From Actinomycetota bacterium (lineage in GTDB: Bacteria > Actinomycetota > Actinomycetes > Propionibacteriales > Propionibacteriaceae), in NCBI GenBank assembly GCA_020161015.1, contig JAIUOT010000009.1:1-64000 (forward strand): a stretch of DNA of 64,000 nt, written 5' to 3'. Shown in pieces: positions 38,949-50,072 of the stretch. How positions within the stretch are numbered: position 1 is the stretch's first letter; each line of letters opens with the position of its first letter. The notes below the pieces were generated by a model. It saw only the letters and a list, made by a program, of their open reading frames with translations. It was not told where the DNA came from and ran no database searches. The position numbers and the translations under genes are program-made.

Positions 38949-40105
38949 GTGAGCGCTGACTACTACGAGACCCTCGGTGTGCCCAGGGACGCGACCCCCG
39001 AGCAGATCAAGAAGGCCTACCGGCGGCTCGCCATGAAGTACCACCCTGACGTGGCCGACACCGCGGACGCCGCGGAGAAGTTCAAGGAGATCGGCGAGGC
39101 CTACGAGGTCCTCCACGACCCCAACAAGCGTTCGATGTACGACCGCGGCGGCGACCCGATGGGCGGCGGGTTCGCCGGTGGACCCGGCTTCGGCTTCCCC
39201 GGTGGCGGGTTCGACTTCACCAACCTGGTGGACGCGATGTTCGGCACCCAGTCCAGCCGCGGGCCGCGCTCCCGCGTGCGCCGTGGCCAGGACGCCCTCG
39301 TCCGCCTCACCCTCACCCTCGCCGAGGCGGCGTTCGGCATCACCAAGCCGCTGCGCGTCGACACCGCCGTGGTCTGCCCGCGGTGCAACGGCAACGGTTC
39401 CGAGGGCGGCGCGGAGCCGGTGACGTGCGGCACGTGCCACGGCTCGGGCGACGTCACCCAGGTGCAGCGGTCGTTCCTCGGTGAGATCCGCACGAGCCAG
39501 CCGTGCCCGAGCTGCCGGGGCTACGGCACCGTCATCACCAACCCGTGCGGCGAGTGCTCGGGCGAGGGCCGGGTGCGCAGCAACCGCACGATCAACGTCA
39601 AGATCCCCGCGGGCGTCGCCTCCGGCAACCGCGTGCACCTGGTCTCCCAGGGCGAGGTCGGCCCGGGCGGCGGCCCGGCCGGCGACCTCTACGTCGAGCT
39701 GACGATCGCCCCGCACGAGGTGTTCACCCGCAACGGCGACGACCTCGAGGTCGTGGTGAAGGTGCCGATGACCGCCGCGGCTCTGGGCACGCAGGTGACG
39801 CTGGACACCCTGGAGGCCGAGCGTGACGACCTGGACGCCGAGCTGTCCACGGTGGCCGTCGACATCCCGGCGGGCACCCAGTCGGGCACCCGGATCTCGA
39901 TCGCCGGACGGGGCGTCCCGCGGCTGCGCCGCGACGGGCGCGGCGAGCTGGGCGTGACGCTGCTGGTGCAGACCCCGACGAAGCTGGACGACGAGCAGCG
40001 GGAGCTGCTGCGGCAGTTCGCCGCCCTCCGTGACGAGAGCCGGCCCGAGGTCTCGGCCGATCGGCACGGCAAGGGCGTGTTCGGCTGGCTCAAGGAGACC
40101 TTCTC

Positions 40106-40109
<4 letters not shown>
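38949..40109 (+). CDS. dnaJ: Molecular chaperone DnaJ (type I, second actinobacterial paralogue)
   Basis: 386 residues. J domain (about 1-68) with MKYHPDVAD holding the HPD motif; a Gly/Phe-rich linker ([19 protein letters not shown]); four zinc-finger repeats [24 protein letters not shown] and CGECSGEG (about 140-205); then the C-terminal substrate-binding domains. It stimulates DnaK ATPase. Lying after hrcA, it corresponds to the DnaJ2 copy of actinomycetes. GTG start; the stop overlaps the rsmE start, so hrcA-dnaJ-rsmE-tgt are coupled. Confidence 0.97.
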
Positions 40110-42113
<2,004 letters not shown>

Positions 42114-42197
42114 CTGTCGCCCGCGAGGGGACAGGTCGCGCCCGTGCCTGCGCCGATAGCCTGAGCCGGTCCGCCCACCGGCCCGGGAGCTGCCCTG

Positions 42198-43841
42198 ATG
42201 ACCTGTCCGACCTGCCACCTGGAGGTGGCCGCCGGCGACGACGAGTGCCCGCGCTGCGGCACCCTGCTCGCGTCCTGGACCGGGGCGCAGCGGGAGGAGA
42301 GCCCGTGGTCGCGTCCGCCCTCCGACGAGCCGACGCTGGCGTTCGCGAGCCCCGCGGAGTACGCCGCGACCCACCCGGCGCCGCCGGAAGTGCCCGCGCC
42401 GGGCTTCGTCGCGGCCGGGTCGCCGCCACCGGCCTGGACCCTGCCCCAGCAGCCCGTGCGGAAGCGTCGGCTGGCGCTGCCCGTCCTCGTGCTCGCCCTC
42501 GCCCTGCTGGTCACCGGCGGCGGTGTCGCCGCCGCCGGCTACTACCTCGGCTGGTTCGGCGGCGGGCGCGGCCCGGCGGAGGTGGTGCCGGGCACGGCGG
42601 TGAGCTACCTCCAGGTGGACCTGGACCCGTCGCTGGTGCAGAAGGCCTCGGCCTGGCAGTTCCTGCGCGACCTGCCCCAGGTGAAGGAGGCCGTGGCCTC
42701 CGGCCGGCCGGACCCGAAGGCCATCGCCTGGAAGCTGCTCGCCGTGCCGGGCACGCCCCTGGAGGACGTGGACTACGCCCGTGACGTGCAGCCGTGGCTG
42801 GGCGACCGCTTCGCCGTCGCGGCCGTGCCGCGGCAGGCCGGCGGGGCCGGCGGGCTGTTCGCCGTCCAGGTCAGGGACGAGGCGAAGGCCGCCGCGGCAC
42901 TGCGTGACTGGGCGGGACGCACCGGTCAGGCGTGGGACGTCACCATCCGCGACGGCTATGCGCTGCTCACCGAGCCCGCAGACACCCGTGCGTTCCTCGG
43001 CCAGCTGGACGCCGGCCCGCTGTCGTCGAACGCCACCTTCACGGCCGACCTCGCCACCCTCGGCGACCCGGGGGTGGCGGCGGGCTGGATCGACCTCGCC
43101 GCGGCGGCGAGGCTCGCCGAGGACGCCCCGGCGGGCCCGGTGCAGGGACGCGCGGTCGTCTCGCTGGGCTTCACCGCAGACACCATGACCTTCGGCGGCC
43201 GGCTGATCGGGCTGGGGGAGACCGGGCTCACCGGTGCGGCCGACCTGGGTGCTCTGCCGGCCTCCACGTGGGCCGGGCTCGGCTTCGCCGACGGCGGGAG
43301 CGCGGTCGAGAAGCTCTTCCCGACAATGGAGGCCTACCTGCGCGACTGGCTCACCGAAGCCGGCCTCGACGAGGCGGACCTCGCCGCGCTGCTGGGCCGC
43401 TCGTTCAGCGTCGGCCTGTCGTCCTCCGACACCGCGGCGGAGGGCGGGATGCCCGAGGTCGGGCTCCGGATCGAGACCGACGACGTGGCCCGCGCCCGGG
43501 CAGCCCTGGAGAAGCTGGTCGGACCCCCGGAGGGCGGCCTGCCCGTCACGTCGCGGGTCGAGGGCGATGTGCTGTTCGCGGCCACGTCAGCGCCCTACCT
43601 GGGCGAGCTCGCATCCCCGCCGGCGACACTCGGCACGGACCCCGCGTTCGTCAAGGCACTGCCCGACCACGCCAGGGCGTCGTTCTCGCTCTTCGTGAAT
43701 CCGGTGCCGGTGCTGCGGCTCACCGGCTGGTCCGGCGGGGAGAACGCCGAGTTCGTCGGCGCACTGCGTGGCATCGGGGCCGAGTACGTCGCCGAGGGAC
43801 CGGGCTCGGGCTCGTGGGCGTTCCGGGTCGTCCGCGACTGA
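42198..43841 (+). CDS. DUF3352-like membrane protein with N-terminal zinc ribbon
   Basis: 547 residues. The N-terminus CPTCHLEVAAGDDECPRCG is a zinc ribbon (two CxxC pairs). A Pro-rich linker, one membrane helix (LALPVLVLALALLVTGGGVA, about 95-114) and a large extracytoplasmic domain of DUF3352 type (GTAVSYLQVDLDPSLVQKAS, FAVAAVPRQAG, LGRSFSVGLSS) follow. Function unknown; the plan suggests a membrane-tethered sensor or folding factor. TAGCCT upstream (42158-42163) may be the -10. It sits between tgt and the convergent yhhQ. Confidence 0.78.
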   Translation: MTCPTCHLEVAAGDDECPRCGTLLASWTGAQREESPWSRPPSDEPTLAFASPAEYAATHPAPPEVPAPGFVAAGSPPPAWTLPQQPVRKRRLALPVLVLALALLVTGGGVAAAGYYLGWFGGGRGPAEVVPGTAVSYLQVDLDPSLVQKASAWQFLRDLPQVKEAVASGRPDPKAIAWKLLAVPGTPLEDVDYARDVQPWLGDRFAVAAVPRQAGGAGGLFAVQVRDEAKAAAALRDWAGRTGQAWDVTIRDGYALLTEPADTRAFLGQLDAGPLSSNATFTADLATLGDPGVAAGWIDLAAAARLAEDAPAGPVQGRAVVSLGFTADTMTFGGRLIGLGETGLTGAADLGALPASTWAGLGFADGGSAVEKLFPTMEAYLRDWLTEAGLDEADLAALLGRSFSVGLSSSDTAAEGGMPEVGLRIETDDVARARAALEKLVGPPEGGLPVTSRVEGDVLFAATSAPYLGELASPPATLGTDPAFVKALPDHARASFSLFVNPVPVLRLTGWSGGENAEFVGALRGIGAEYVAEGPGSGSWAFRVVRD

Positions 43842-43847
43842 CGCCGC

Positions 43848-44558
43848 TCAGGCCCCCTCGGGCTCCCGGCGCCTCACCGCGGCGATGACCCGGTAGGTCA
43901 GCGGGAGGAACAGCACCTCCACGCCGACCTTGTACAGCCAGCCGACAGCGGTGTAGTTGAGCAGTGCCGGCCAGGGGATCGACTCCCCGCCCAGCGGGTT
44001 GCCGAGCGGGCCGAACGCGATCAGGCAGAACACCAGCGTGTCGGCGAGCTCGCCGACCAGGGTGGAGGTGATCAGCCGCACCCACAACCGGCCGGCGCCC
44101 CAGCGCTGCTTGATGCGCACCAGCACCAGGGCGTTGAGCAGCTGGCCGGCCAGGTAGCCCAGCAGGCTCGCCACCACGATCCGGGGCACGAACCCCAAGA
44201 CGGCGTGCCACGCGTCCTGGTTGGGCCAGTCGGCGGCCGGCGGCGCGGCGTCCACCACGAGGAAGGTGAGCGACATGAGCGCGGCCAGCACGAAGCCGGT
44301 GAGGATCGCCCGGTTGGCCCGGCGCAGCCCGTACACCTCGGCCAGGACGTCGCCGAGGATGTAGGTGAGCGGGAACAGGATCGCGCCGCCGTCGGTGATG
44401 ATCGGCAGCAGCTGCACGCCCCCGACGTCCACCCGCGGGCCGAACGCGATCAGCTTGGTCGCGCCGATGTTCGAGATCAGCAGCAGGCCGACGAAGGCGG
44501 CCATGACCAGGTCGTAGTTGCCCCTCCGGGACGGGACGGGGGAGCTCTGCGCGGACAC
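43848..44558 (-). CDS. yhhQ: Queuosine precursor transporter (YhhQ/VUT family)
   Basis: 236 residues, six membrane helices. Family motifs: LLISNIGATKLIAFG, ITDGGAILFPLTYILGDVLAEVYG (part GGAILFPLTYILGDVLAEVY) and STLVGELADTLVFCLIAFG. YhhQ-type proteins import preQ0/preQ1 (some queuine) for tRNA modification, which fits the tgt gene nearby. GTG at 44558 is chosen because TAGGAT (44567-44572 on the minus strand) predicts transcription starting about two bases before it. The upstream extension to 44630 would run through that promoter. Confidence 0.9.
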   Translation of the reverse strand: MSAQSSPVPSRRGNYDLVMAAFVGLLLISNIGATKLIAFGPRVDVGGVQLLPIITDGGAILFPLTYILGDVLAEVYGLRRANRAILTGFVLAALMSLTFLVVDAAPPAADWPNQDAWHAVLGFVPRIVVASLLGYLAGQLLNALVLVRIKQRWGAGRLWVRLITSTLVGELADTLVFCLIAFGPLGNPLGGESIPWPALLNYTAVGWLYKVGVEVLFLPLTYRVIAAVRRREPEGA

Positions 44559-44714
44559 GAGAGGGCATCCTATTGCGGAGGAGGGCCTAGTCGGTAGGCG
44601 TTTGGTGGCGATGGACGAAGACCCGGACATCCGTGCACACCCCCGGGAGATGTTCGCGGTGGTCTTGGGGGCGTTGCCTGCCCGCCGCGAGATCGGTCGT
44701 GGCAGTCTTGGGCT

Positions 44715-45152
44715 ATGACCGACTTTGACGAAGCCGTTCCCGACGAATCGGAGCAGCTCGACCAGCTGGAACAGGAGCGCACGCTCCTCGACCGCGGTGT
44801 CGACGATCCCCTCGACGAGGGCTACGTGACCCCGGAGAGGTGGTCACCCGCCCAGGGCTTCGGCAACACGCCGGCGGAGATGCGCCGGGGGGAGACGCTG
44901 GAGATGCGGATCGCCCAGGAGCAGCAGGAGCCCGTCCGCCTCGAGGGTCCGTGGAACACCGACCCGTCCGAGCCGCGCGAGGTGGGCCACGCCCGCTCGG
45001 GCCGCCTCGTGGACGCCAACGGCGGGATCCCCGGGCTGGACACCGAGGCCGAGAGCGTCGCCAGCGACGTCGGCATCGACGGCGGCGCGGCCTCCGCGGA
45101 GGAGGCGGCGATGCACATCATCGACGACTACGACGACGATGACGAGGACTGA
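44715..45152 (+). CDS. DUF5709 family acidic protein
   Basis: 145 residues, strongly acidic, ending IIDDYDDDDED. RGVDDPLDEGYVTPERWSPA, LEMRIAQEQ, and GRLVDANGGIPGLDTEAESVASDVGIDGGAASAEEAAMHI (parts GRLVDANGGIPGLDTEAES and SDVGIDGGAASAEEAAMHI) match the actinobacterial DUF5709 family, which has no known role. CAGTCT (44703-44708) is spaced so that the ATG is the seventh base after it, so a leaderless mRNA is likely. The 3' end overlaps the next gene by 14 bases. Confidence 0.8.
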   Translation: MTDFDEAVPDESEQLDQLEQERTLLDRGVDDPLDEGYVTPERWSPAQGFGNTPAEMRRGETLEMRIAQEQQEPVRLEGPWNTDPSEPREVGHARSGRLVDANGGIPGLDTEAESVASDVGIDGGAASAEEAAMHIIDDYDDDDED

Positions 45153-46119
45153 GGTGCCGAGCGCGGACGACGTCCTGTACCCCCCGATCGAGCCCTACGC
45201 CCACGGCCTGCTGGAGGTCGGTGACGGCCAGCAGGTGTACTGGGAGGAGTGCGGCAACCCCGACGGCAAGCCGGCCGTGTTCGTGCACGGCGGTCCCGGC
45301 GGGGGCTGCGTCCCCAATTACCGGCGCTACTTCGACCCGGCCCGCTACCGCGTGGTGCTGTTCGACCAGCGCGGCTGCGGTCGCAGCCGTCCGCACGCCA
45401 GCGAGCCGGACGCCGACCTGAGCGCGAACACGACCTGGCACCTGGTCGACGACATCGAGCGGATCCGGGTGGACCGCGGCATCGACCGCTGGCTGGTGTT
45501 CGGCGGGTCGTGGGGGAGTTCCCTCGGCCTGGCGTACGCCGAGGCGCACCCGGAACGGGTCACGGAGCTGGTGTTGCGCGGCATCTTCACGCTGCGTCGC
45601 AGCGAGCTCGACTGGTACTACAACGGCGGTGCGGCGAACCTCGCGCCACAGTGGTGGCGCTCGTTCGAGAAGCCGCTGCCCGCCGGCTTCACCGGCGACC
45701 GCATCGCGAAGTACCACGAGCTGCTGTTCGACCCCGACCCCGCCGTCCACCTGCCCGCGGGGGTCGCGTGGACCACCTGGGAGGCGGCGACCTCGACGCT
45801 GGTGTTCTCCCCCGAACTCGTCGAGGAGTTCTCCGAGGCGTCGTTCGCGCTCGCGTTCGCGCGGATCGAGAACCACTACTTCGTCAACGGCGGCTGGTTC
45901 GCAGAGGGGCAGTTGCTCGCGGAGGCGGGACGGTTGCGCGACATCCCGGGCGTCATCGTCCAGGGACGCTACGACCTGCCGTGCCCGGTGACCACCGCCG
46001 ACGCGCTGCACCGCGCCTGGCCGGAGGCCGACTACCGCGTGGTGCTGGCCGGGCACTCGGCCTCCGAGCCGGCGATCGCCGCAGAACTGGTGGCCGCCAC
46101 CGACCGGTTCGCGTCCTGA
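45139..46119 (+). CDS. pip: Prolyl aminopeptidase (alpha/beta hydrolase)
   Basis: 326 residues. It removes N-terminal proline from peptides. Peptidase S33 motifs: VFVHGGPGGGC (oxyanion region), VVLFDQRGCGRS, nucleophile Ser in FGGSWGSSLGLAYAEAHPERV (part GGSWGSSLGLAYAEAH), ELVLRGIF, and the C-terminal QGRYDLPCPV (Asp) and AGHSASEP (His). The ATG lies inside the acidic tail of the DUF5709 gene; a GTG 15 bases later, in frame, is the alternative start. Followed ten bases later by the stop of the convergent CPBP gene. Confidence 0.93.
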   Translation: MTRTEVPSADDVLYPPIEPYAHGLLEVGDGQQVYWEECGNPDGKPAVFVHGGPGGGCVPNYRRYFDPARYRVVLFDQRGCGRSRPHASEPDADLSANTTWHLVDDIERIRVDRGIDRWLVFGGSWGSSLGLAYAEAHPERVTELVLRGIFTLRRSELDWYYNGGAANLAPQWWRSFEKPLPAGFTGDRIAKYHELLFDPDPAVHLPAGVAWTTWEAATSTLVFSPELVEEFSEASFALAFARIENHYFVNGGWFAEGQLLAEAGRLRDIPGVIVQGRYDLPCPVTTADALHRAWPEADYRVVLAGHSASEPAIAAELVAATDRFAS

Positions 46120-46129
46120 CCCCGCCCGC

Positions 46130-46951
46130 TCAGCGGGGGATGGTGACGAAGACGTCGAACAGCTGCGGGTTGTGCGCGTGCACCAGCACGAGGAAGACGA
46201 TCGCGTCGAAGAGCAGGTGGACGGTCACGACGTAGCCCAGGGAGGCCGTCGTGGCGAAGATCCAGCCCTGCACCAACGCGAACGGGATCGTCAGCAGCGG
46301 GCCCCAGGAGCGGTACCCGAGCTCCCACAGGAACGAGACGAAGACGACGGCCTGGAGCAGGTTCGCGGTCCACAGGCCGACGTGGCGGCGGTACAGGGCG
46401 AAGACGATGCAGACGAAGAACAGCTCGTCCCAGATGCCGACGGCGTTGACGCCGACGAAGAGGCGGGCGATCTCGCCACCGGTGGCCACCGCCGGCCAGT
46501 TCGCGTACGCCCCGGAGCCGACGAAGTAGAACGGCAGCACCAGGTAGGCGATCGCCACGACGGCGGCGAGGTACCACCACTGGGTGGGCGTCCACCGCCG
46601 TCCCCGGATCGGGAAGCGGATGGCGTCGGGGGCCACCAGCCGGCGGGCGAGCAGCGTGGGCAGCAGGACCGCGCCGCCGAGGACGAGCGCGAAGCGCACC
46701 ATGCCGAGGTCGCTGAGATCGGCCTCGAGCGACGTGGCGGCGAGGATCAGCAGCCCGACGGCGACCGCCGACAGGCTGCGGGCGAGCGTCCGGTCGACCC
46801 ACAGGGCCAGCCCGAGGCCGGCCGCCAGCAGCGGCAGCCCCACCACGGGCAGCTGCAGCGCGATCAGGGGGACGGCGCTGGCGCTCGTGATCGCCATCGC
46901 GGCGACCCCGGCAGGACCGGTCGGCGTGGGTGGTGCGCCGGGTGCGGGCAT
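46130..46951 (-). CDS. CPBP-family intramembrane protease-like protein
   Basis: 273 residues, about seven to eight membrane helices. The conserved CPBP (Abi/CAAX) region is seen as VGIWDELFFVCIVFALYRR (an ExxxR-type motif, DE rather than the common EE), WELGYRSWGPLLTIPFALVQG and the His of VVTVHLLFDAIVFLV. The DE replacement leaves one catalytic Glu, so activity is plausible but not certain. Target unknown. The ATG at 46951 is preferred; the upstream frame runs into phoH. Confidence 0.75.
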   Translation of the reverse strand: MPAPGAPPTPTGPAGVAAMAITSASAVPLIALQLPVVGLPLLAAGLGLALWVDRTLARSLSAVAVGLLILAATSLEADLSDLGMVRFALVLGGAVLLPTLLARRLVAPDAIRFPIRGRRWTPTQWWYLAAVVAIAYLVLPFYFVGSGAYANWPAVATGGEIARLFVGVNAVGIWDELFFVCIVFALYRRHVGLWTANLLQAVVFVSFLWELGYRSWGPLLTIPFALVQGWIFATTASLGYVVTVHLLFDAIVFLVLVHAHNPQLFDVFVTIPR

Positions 46952-47034
46952 CGTCGGCCTCCCGTCGTGGGTGTGCACGCCATTGTGCCCGGCGCGGCCC
47001 CCGGGGCCGACGGTAGCCCGGACCCCCGGCTGGG

Positions 47035-47060
47035 TAGGATGAAGGTCTGAGCACAGGAGG
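47035..47060 (+). promoter_or_regulatory. phoH -10 (TAGGAT) and AGGAGG ribosome-binding site
   Basis: TAGGAT (47035-47040) would start transcription near 47047. AGGAGG (47055-47060) then lies five bases before an in-frame CTG (47066) and far from the GTG at 47102. Confidence 0.55.
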
Positions 47061-47065
47061 ACCTT

Positions 47066-48055
47066 CTGAACCAACCGCACAGCGCGCTCGCCGAGCGGCG
47101 CGTGGCCATTCCCGCCTCGATCAACATGGTGTCGGTACTCGGGCCGCGCGACGAGTTCCTGCGGATCCTCGAGCGTGAACTGCCGGCCGACCTCCACGTC
47201 CGCGGCAACGAGATCACCCTCAGCGGCACGCCCGCCGACGTCACCGCCGCCGCCGACGTGCTGACCGAGCTGATCACGATCGTGCGCACCGGCCAGGGCC
47301 TGACCGCCGACACCGTGGAGCGGGTGCTCGGCATGGCCGCCGGCGACGACGTGAGCGCCTCCGAGGTGCTCACGCACAACATCCTGTCGAACCGGGGCAG
47401 AACCATCCGGCCCAAGACGCTGAACCAGAAGCGCTACGTGGACGCGATCGACGCGCACACCGTGGTCTTCGGCATCGGCCCGGCCGGCACCGGGAAGACC
47501 TACCTCGCCATGGCCAAGGCCGTCCAGGCGCTCCAGGCGAAGGAGGTCAACCGGATCATCCTGACCCGCCCGGCCATCGAGGCGGGGGAGCGGCTCGGCT
47601 TCCTGCCGGGCACCCTGAACGACAAGATCGACCCGTACCTGCGTCCGCTCTACGACGCGCTGCACGACATGATCGACCCGGAGTCCGTGCCCCGGCTGCT
47701 GACCGCGGGGACGATCGAGGTGGCCCCGCTCGCCTACATGCGCGGTCGTACGTTGAACGACGCCTTCATCATCCTGGACGAGGCGCAGAACACCTCGATG
47801 GAGCAGATGAAGATGTTCCTCACCAGGCTCGGCTTCGGCTCCCGCATCGTGGTGACCGGCGACGTCACCCAGATCGACCTGCCGACCGGCACGCGGTCCG
47901 GACTGACCGTGGTGGAGCAGATCCTCGACGGCGTCCACGACATCGCGTTCTGCCGCCTGACCAGCCACGACGTGGTCCGGCACCGCCTGGTCGGCAGGAT
48001 CGTCGCGGCCTACGACCGCTTCGAGGCGACGCTGCCCCCGGGGCGCAGGAACTGA
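47066..48055 (+). CDS. phoH: PhoH-family ATPase
   Basis: 329 residues from a CTG start. Walker A GIGPAGTGKTYLAMAKAV, ILTRPAIEAGERLGFLPGTL, Walker B FIILDEAQNTSMEQM and VTGDVTQIDLPTG are diagnostic. PhoH proteins are RNA-helicase-like ATPases usually encoded next to ybeY and probably acting with it in RNA processing. The CTG at 47066 is chosen because AGGAGG lies five bases before it; the first standard start, GTG at 47102, has no Shine-Dalgarno. ybeY follows 14 bases after the stop. Confidence 0.93.
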   Translation: MNQPHSALAERRVAIPASINMVSVLGPRDEFLRILERELPADLHVRGNEITLSGTPADVTAAADVLTELITIVRTGQGLTADTVERVLGMAAGDDVSASEVLTHNILSNRGRTIRPKTLNQKRYVDAIDAHTVVFGIGPAGTGKTYLAMAKAVQALQAKEVNRIILTRPAIEAGERLGFLPGTLNDKIDPYLRPLYDALHDMIDPESVPRLLTAGTIEVAPLAYMRGRTLNDAFIILDEAQNTSMEQMKMFLTRLGFGSRIVVTGDVTQIDLPTGTRSGLTVVEQILDGVHDIAFCRLTSHDVVRHRLVGRIVAAYDRFEATLPPGRRN

Positions 48056-48069
48056 GCGGAGGAGCCCCT

Positions 48070-48525
48070 GTGATCGAGTTGAACAACGAGTCGGGCGTCG
48101 CGGTCGACACCGAGCGGCTGGTGCAGCTGGCCACCTTCGCGCTGGACGCGCTGCGCATCCACCCGCAGGCCGAGCTGTCGATCCTGCTGGTCGACCCGCA
48201 GACCATGTCGGCCTACCACGAGAAGTTCATGGGCGAACCGGGCCCGACCGACGTGCTGAGCTTCCCGATGGACGAGCTGCGCGCGCCGGAGCCGGACGAG
48301 GAGCCCCCGCTGGGGCTGCTCGGCGACATCGTGCTCTGCCCGGAGGTGACGGCGACCCAGGCGGCGGACAGCAACCGGACGCCGGAGGAGGAGGCCGACT
48401 ACCTGCTCATCCACGGGCTGCTCCACCTTCTCGGCCACGACCACGCCGAGCCGGCGGAGAAGAAGGTCATGTTCGACCTGAACGACAAGATCATCGCCGC
48501 CTGGAGCGCCCGGCGCACCGGCTGA
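48070..48525 (+). CDS. ybeY: Endoribonuclease YbeY (rRNA maturation factor)
   Basis: 151 residues. The metal-binding signature HGLLHLLGHDH (H-x3-H-x5-H) is complete, with GPTDVLSFPMDE and LLGDIVLCPEV before it. YbeY is involved in 16S rRNA 3'-end maturation and ribosome quality control. GTG start. In most actinomycetes corC and era follow directly; here a MocR/YczE pair intervenes. A long loop with ELRAPEPDEEPP is slightly Pro/Glu-rich. Confidence 0.95.
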   Translation: MIELNNESGVAVDTERLVQLATFALDALRIHPQAELSILLVDPQTMSAYHEKFMGEPGPTDVLSFPMDELRAPEPDEEPPLGLLGDIVLCPEVTATQAADSNRTPEEEADYLLIHGLLHLLGHDHAEPAEKKVMFDLNDKIIAAWSARRTG

Positions 48526-48562
48526 GGCCCCCGGGGCGCCGACGCGGTGTCGCGGCGGCGCG

Positions 48563-50011
48563 TCAGGCGACCACGGGACGCGGCCCGGCGGCCGGCCGGC
48601 CGGACGGGGCGTCGTGCCGGGAACGCCAGGCGGCGCCGAGGCGCCGCATCGCCTCCGTCACTACGTCGGCCGGGTCCTTGTACGGCAGGCGCACGAACCG
48701 CTCGAGCCCGTGGCTGGCCGCGAACTGGGGACCGGGGCTGATCAGCACCCCCGCCTCCCGTGCCGCGGTGGCCAGCGCCCCGGCCCGCGGCTCCGGCAGT
48801 TCCACCCACAGGCTCAGCCCGCCGGCCGGCGGCACCCACCGGGCGCCCGGGACGGCGTCAGGCAGCCCGGCCACCATCGCCGCGCGCGAGGCACGCAGTT
48901 CCTCCCTGCGCTCGGGGTGCAGCCCCGGGCTGCGGGTGAGCAGCTCGGTCAGTGCGAGCTGCTCCACGATCGGCGCGCCGAGGTCGTCGGCGATCCGCGC
49001 CTGCATCAGCCGTGCCACCAGTGGCTTCGGCACGCGCAACCACCCCGTGCGCAGACCGCCCCAGTGGGACTTCGACGAGCTGCCCACCAGCACGCAGCGG
49101 GAGAGGTGTGCCGCGAACGGCAGTGGCGTGGGGGCGTCGTCCAGGCGCACCTCCAGCAGTGTCTCGTCGACGATGGCTGTGGTGCTGGCGCCCCGCAGCG
49201 CCGCGGCCAGCCGCGCGCGGTCCGCATCCCCCATGAGTGCGCCCGTGGGGTTGTGGAAGTCGAGGATGAGCTGCGCGACCACCGGCCGCGCGGACGCGAT
49301 CGTCGCGACGGCCTGGTCGAGGTCCCAGCCGTGCGGCTCCACCGGCAGTGGCACCAGCCGGACGCCGCAGCGCCGGGCGGCGTCCACGGCGTTGGGGTAG
49401 GACGGGCTCTCCACCAGCACGGGCTCGCCCGGCCTGGTCAGCGCACGAACGGCGAGGCTCACCCCGGCCAGCGCCCCGCCCACCACCATCACCTGGTCGG
49501 GGTCGGTCGGCAGGCCGCGCTCGGTGTAGCGGGCGGCGATCACCTCGCGGAGCTGCGGGAGGCCTGCGGTGGCGTACCCCGTGCCGGCCAGGAAGCTGGG
49601 CAGCTGCTCCAGGGCTGCCGCGTAGGCCTCGGCCGTGCCCGCGGGGGCGCGGCACGCCGCGCAGGTCAGGTCGAGCAGGTCCTCGCCGGTCTCCTCGCCG
49701 GGCAGGAGGGCGCCGCCGACGCCGAGGCGCCGGCGTCCCAGGGGGAGCGTGGCGACGTGTCCGGACCCGCGGCGGGACACGAGGAACCCGGTCTCCCGCA
49801 ACTGGGCGTAGGCCCGGGTGACCGTCGTCCGGCTGACCCCCAGCGCCTCGGTGAGCCGGCGCTCACTGGGCAGGACCTGGCCGCTCGGTACGCGTCCGTC
49901 GGTGATCAGCAGGCGCAGGCCGTCGGCCAGCCACCGGTACGCGGGCAGGCCGGGATCGCGCGGGCCGAGCAGCCGGACGAGCCGGGGGAGGCTGGCGATG
50001 GGTTGGGCCAT
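48563..50011 (-). CDS. MocR-type GntR regulator with aminotransferase-like domain
   Basis: 482 residues. The N-terminal GntR winged helix (VLPSERRLTEALGVSRTTVTRAY, part RRLTEALGVSRTTVTRAYAQ) is joined to a fold-type I aminotransferase domain: YATAGLPQLREVIAARY, NPTGALMG, VDETLLEVRL and the PLP lysine in SSSKSHWGGLRTGWLR. MocR proteins use the PLP domain as a ligand sensor. The divergent neighbour encodes a YczE-type membrane protein, a pairing seen in many genomes, so the regulator probably controls it. The ATG is 61 bases from the yczE start, with a palindrome between. Confidence 0.9.
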   Translation of the reverse strand: MAQPIASLPRLVRLLGPRDPGLPAYRWLADGLRLLITDGRVPSGQVLPSERRLTEALGVSRTTVTRAYAQLRETGFLVSRRGSGHVATLPLGRRRLGVGGALLPGEETGEDLLDLTCAACRAPAGTAEAYAAALEQLPSFLAGTGYATAGLPQLREVIAARYTERGLPTDPDQVMVVGGALAGVSLAVRALTRPGEPVLVESPSYPNAVDAARRCGVRLVPLPVEPHGWDLDQAVATIASARPVVAQLILDFHNPTGALMGDADRARLAAALRGASTTAIVDETLLEVRLDDAPTPLPFAAHLSRCVLVGSSSKSHWGGLRTGWLRVPKPLVARLMQARIADDLGAPIVEQLALTELLTRSPGLHPERREELRASRAAMVAGLPDAVPGARWVPPAGGLSLWVELPEPRAGALATAAREAGVLISPGPQFAASHGLERFVRLPYKDPADVVTEAMRRLGAAWRSRHDAPSGRPAAGPRPVVA

Positions 50012-50028
50012 GGGGCCACTCTGGTTGA

Positions 50029-50053
50029 ATTGGCTCTTTCTGGCAAGGCCAAT
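50029..50053. promoter_or_regulatory. Candidate MocR operator between the divergent genes
   Basis: ATTGGC (50029-50034) and GCCAAT (50048-50053) form an inverted repeat with a 13-base spacer. TTGGC and CTGGC also lie as direct half-sites (50031, 50040). The intergenic space is 61 bases, so a protein bound here would touch both promoters. Confidence 0.5.
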
Positions 50054-50072
50054 CCGTGGGCAGGATGGGCAC

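Noticed and set aside
44558-44630. Longer yhhQ protein starting at 44630
   Set aside because: The extension (MSGSSSIATKRLPTRPSSAI) covers the promoter hexamer and is unlike YhhQ N-termini.
43841-44715. preQ1 riboswitch before yhhQ
   Set aside because: The gene appears leaderless, with TAGGAT about 9 bases before the start codon, leaving no room for an aptamer.
49818-50072. N-terminal extension of the YczE gene
   Set aside because: It would overlap the MocR gene on the opposite strand by nearly 200 bases and cross the shared control region; the ATG at 50073 fits the family and the -10 spacing.
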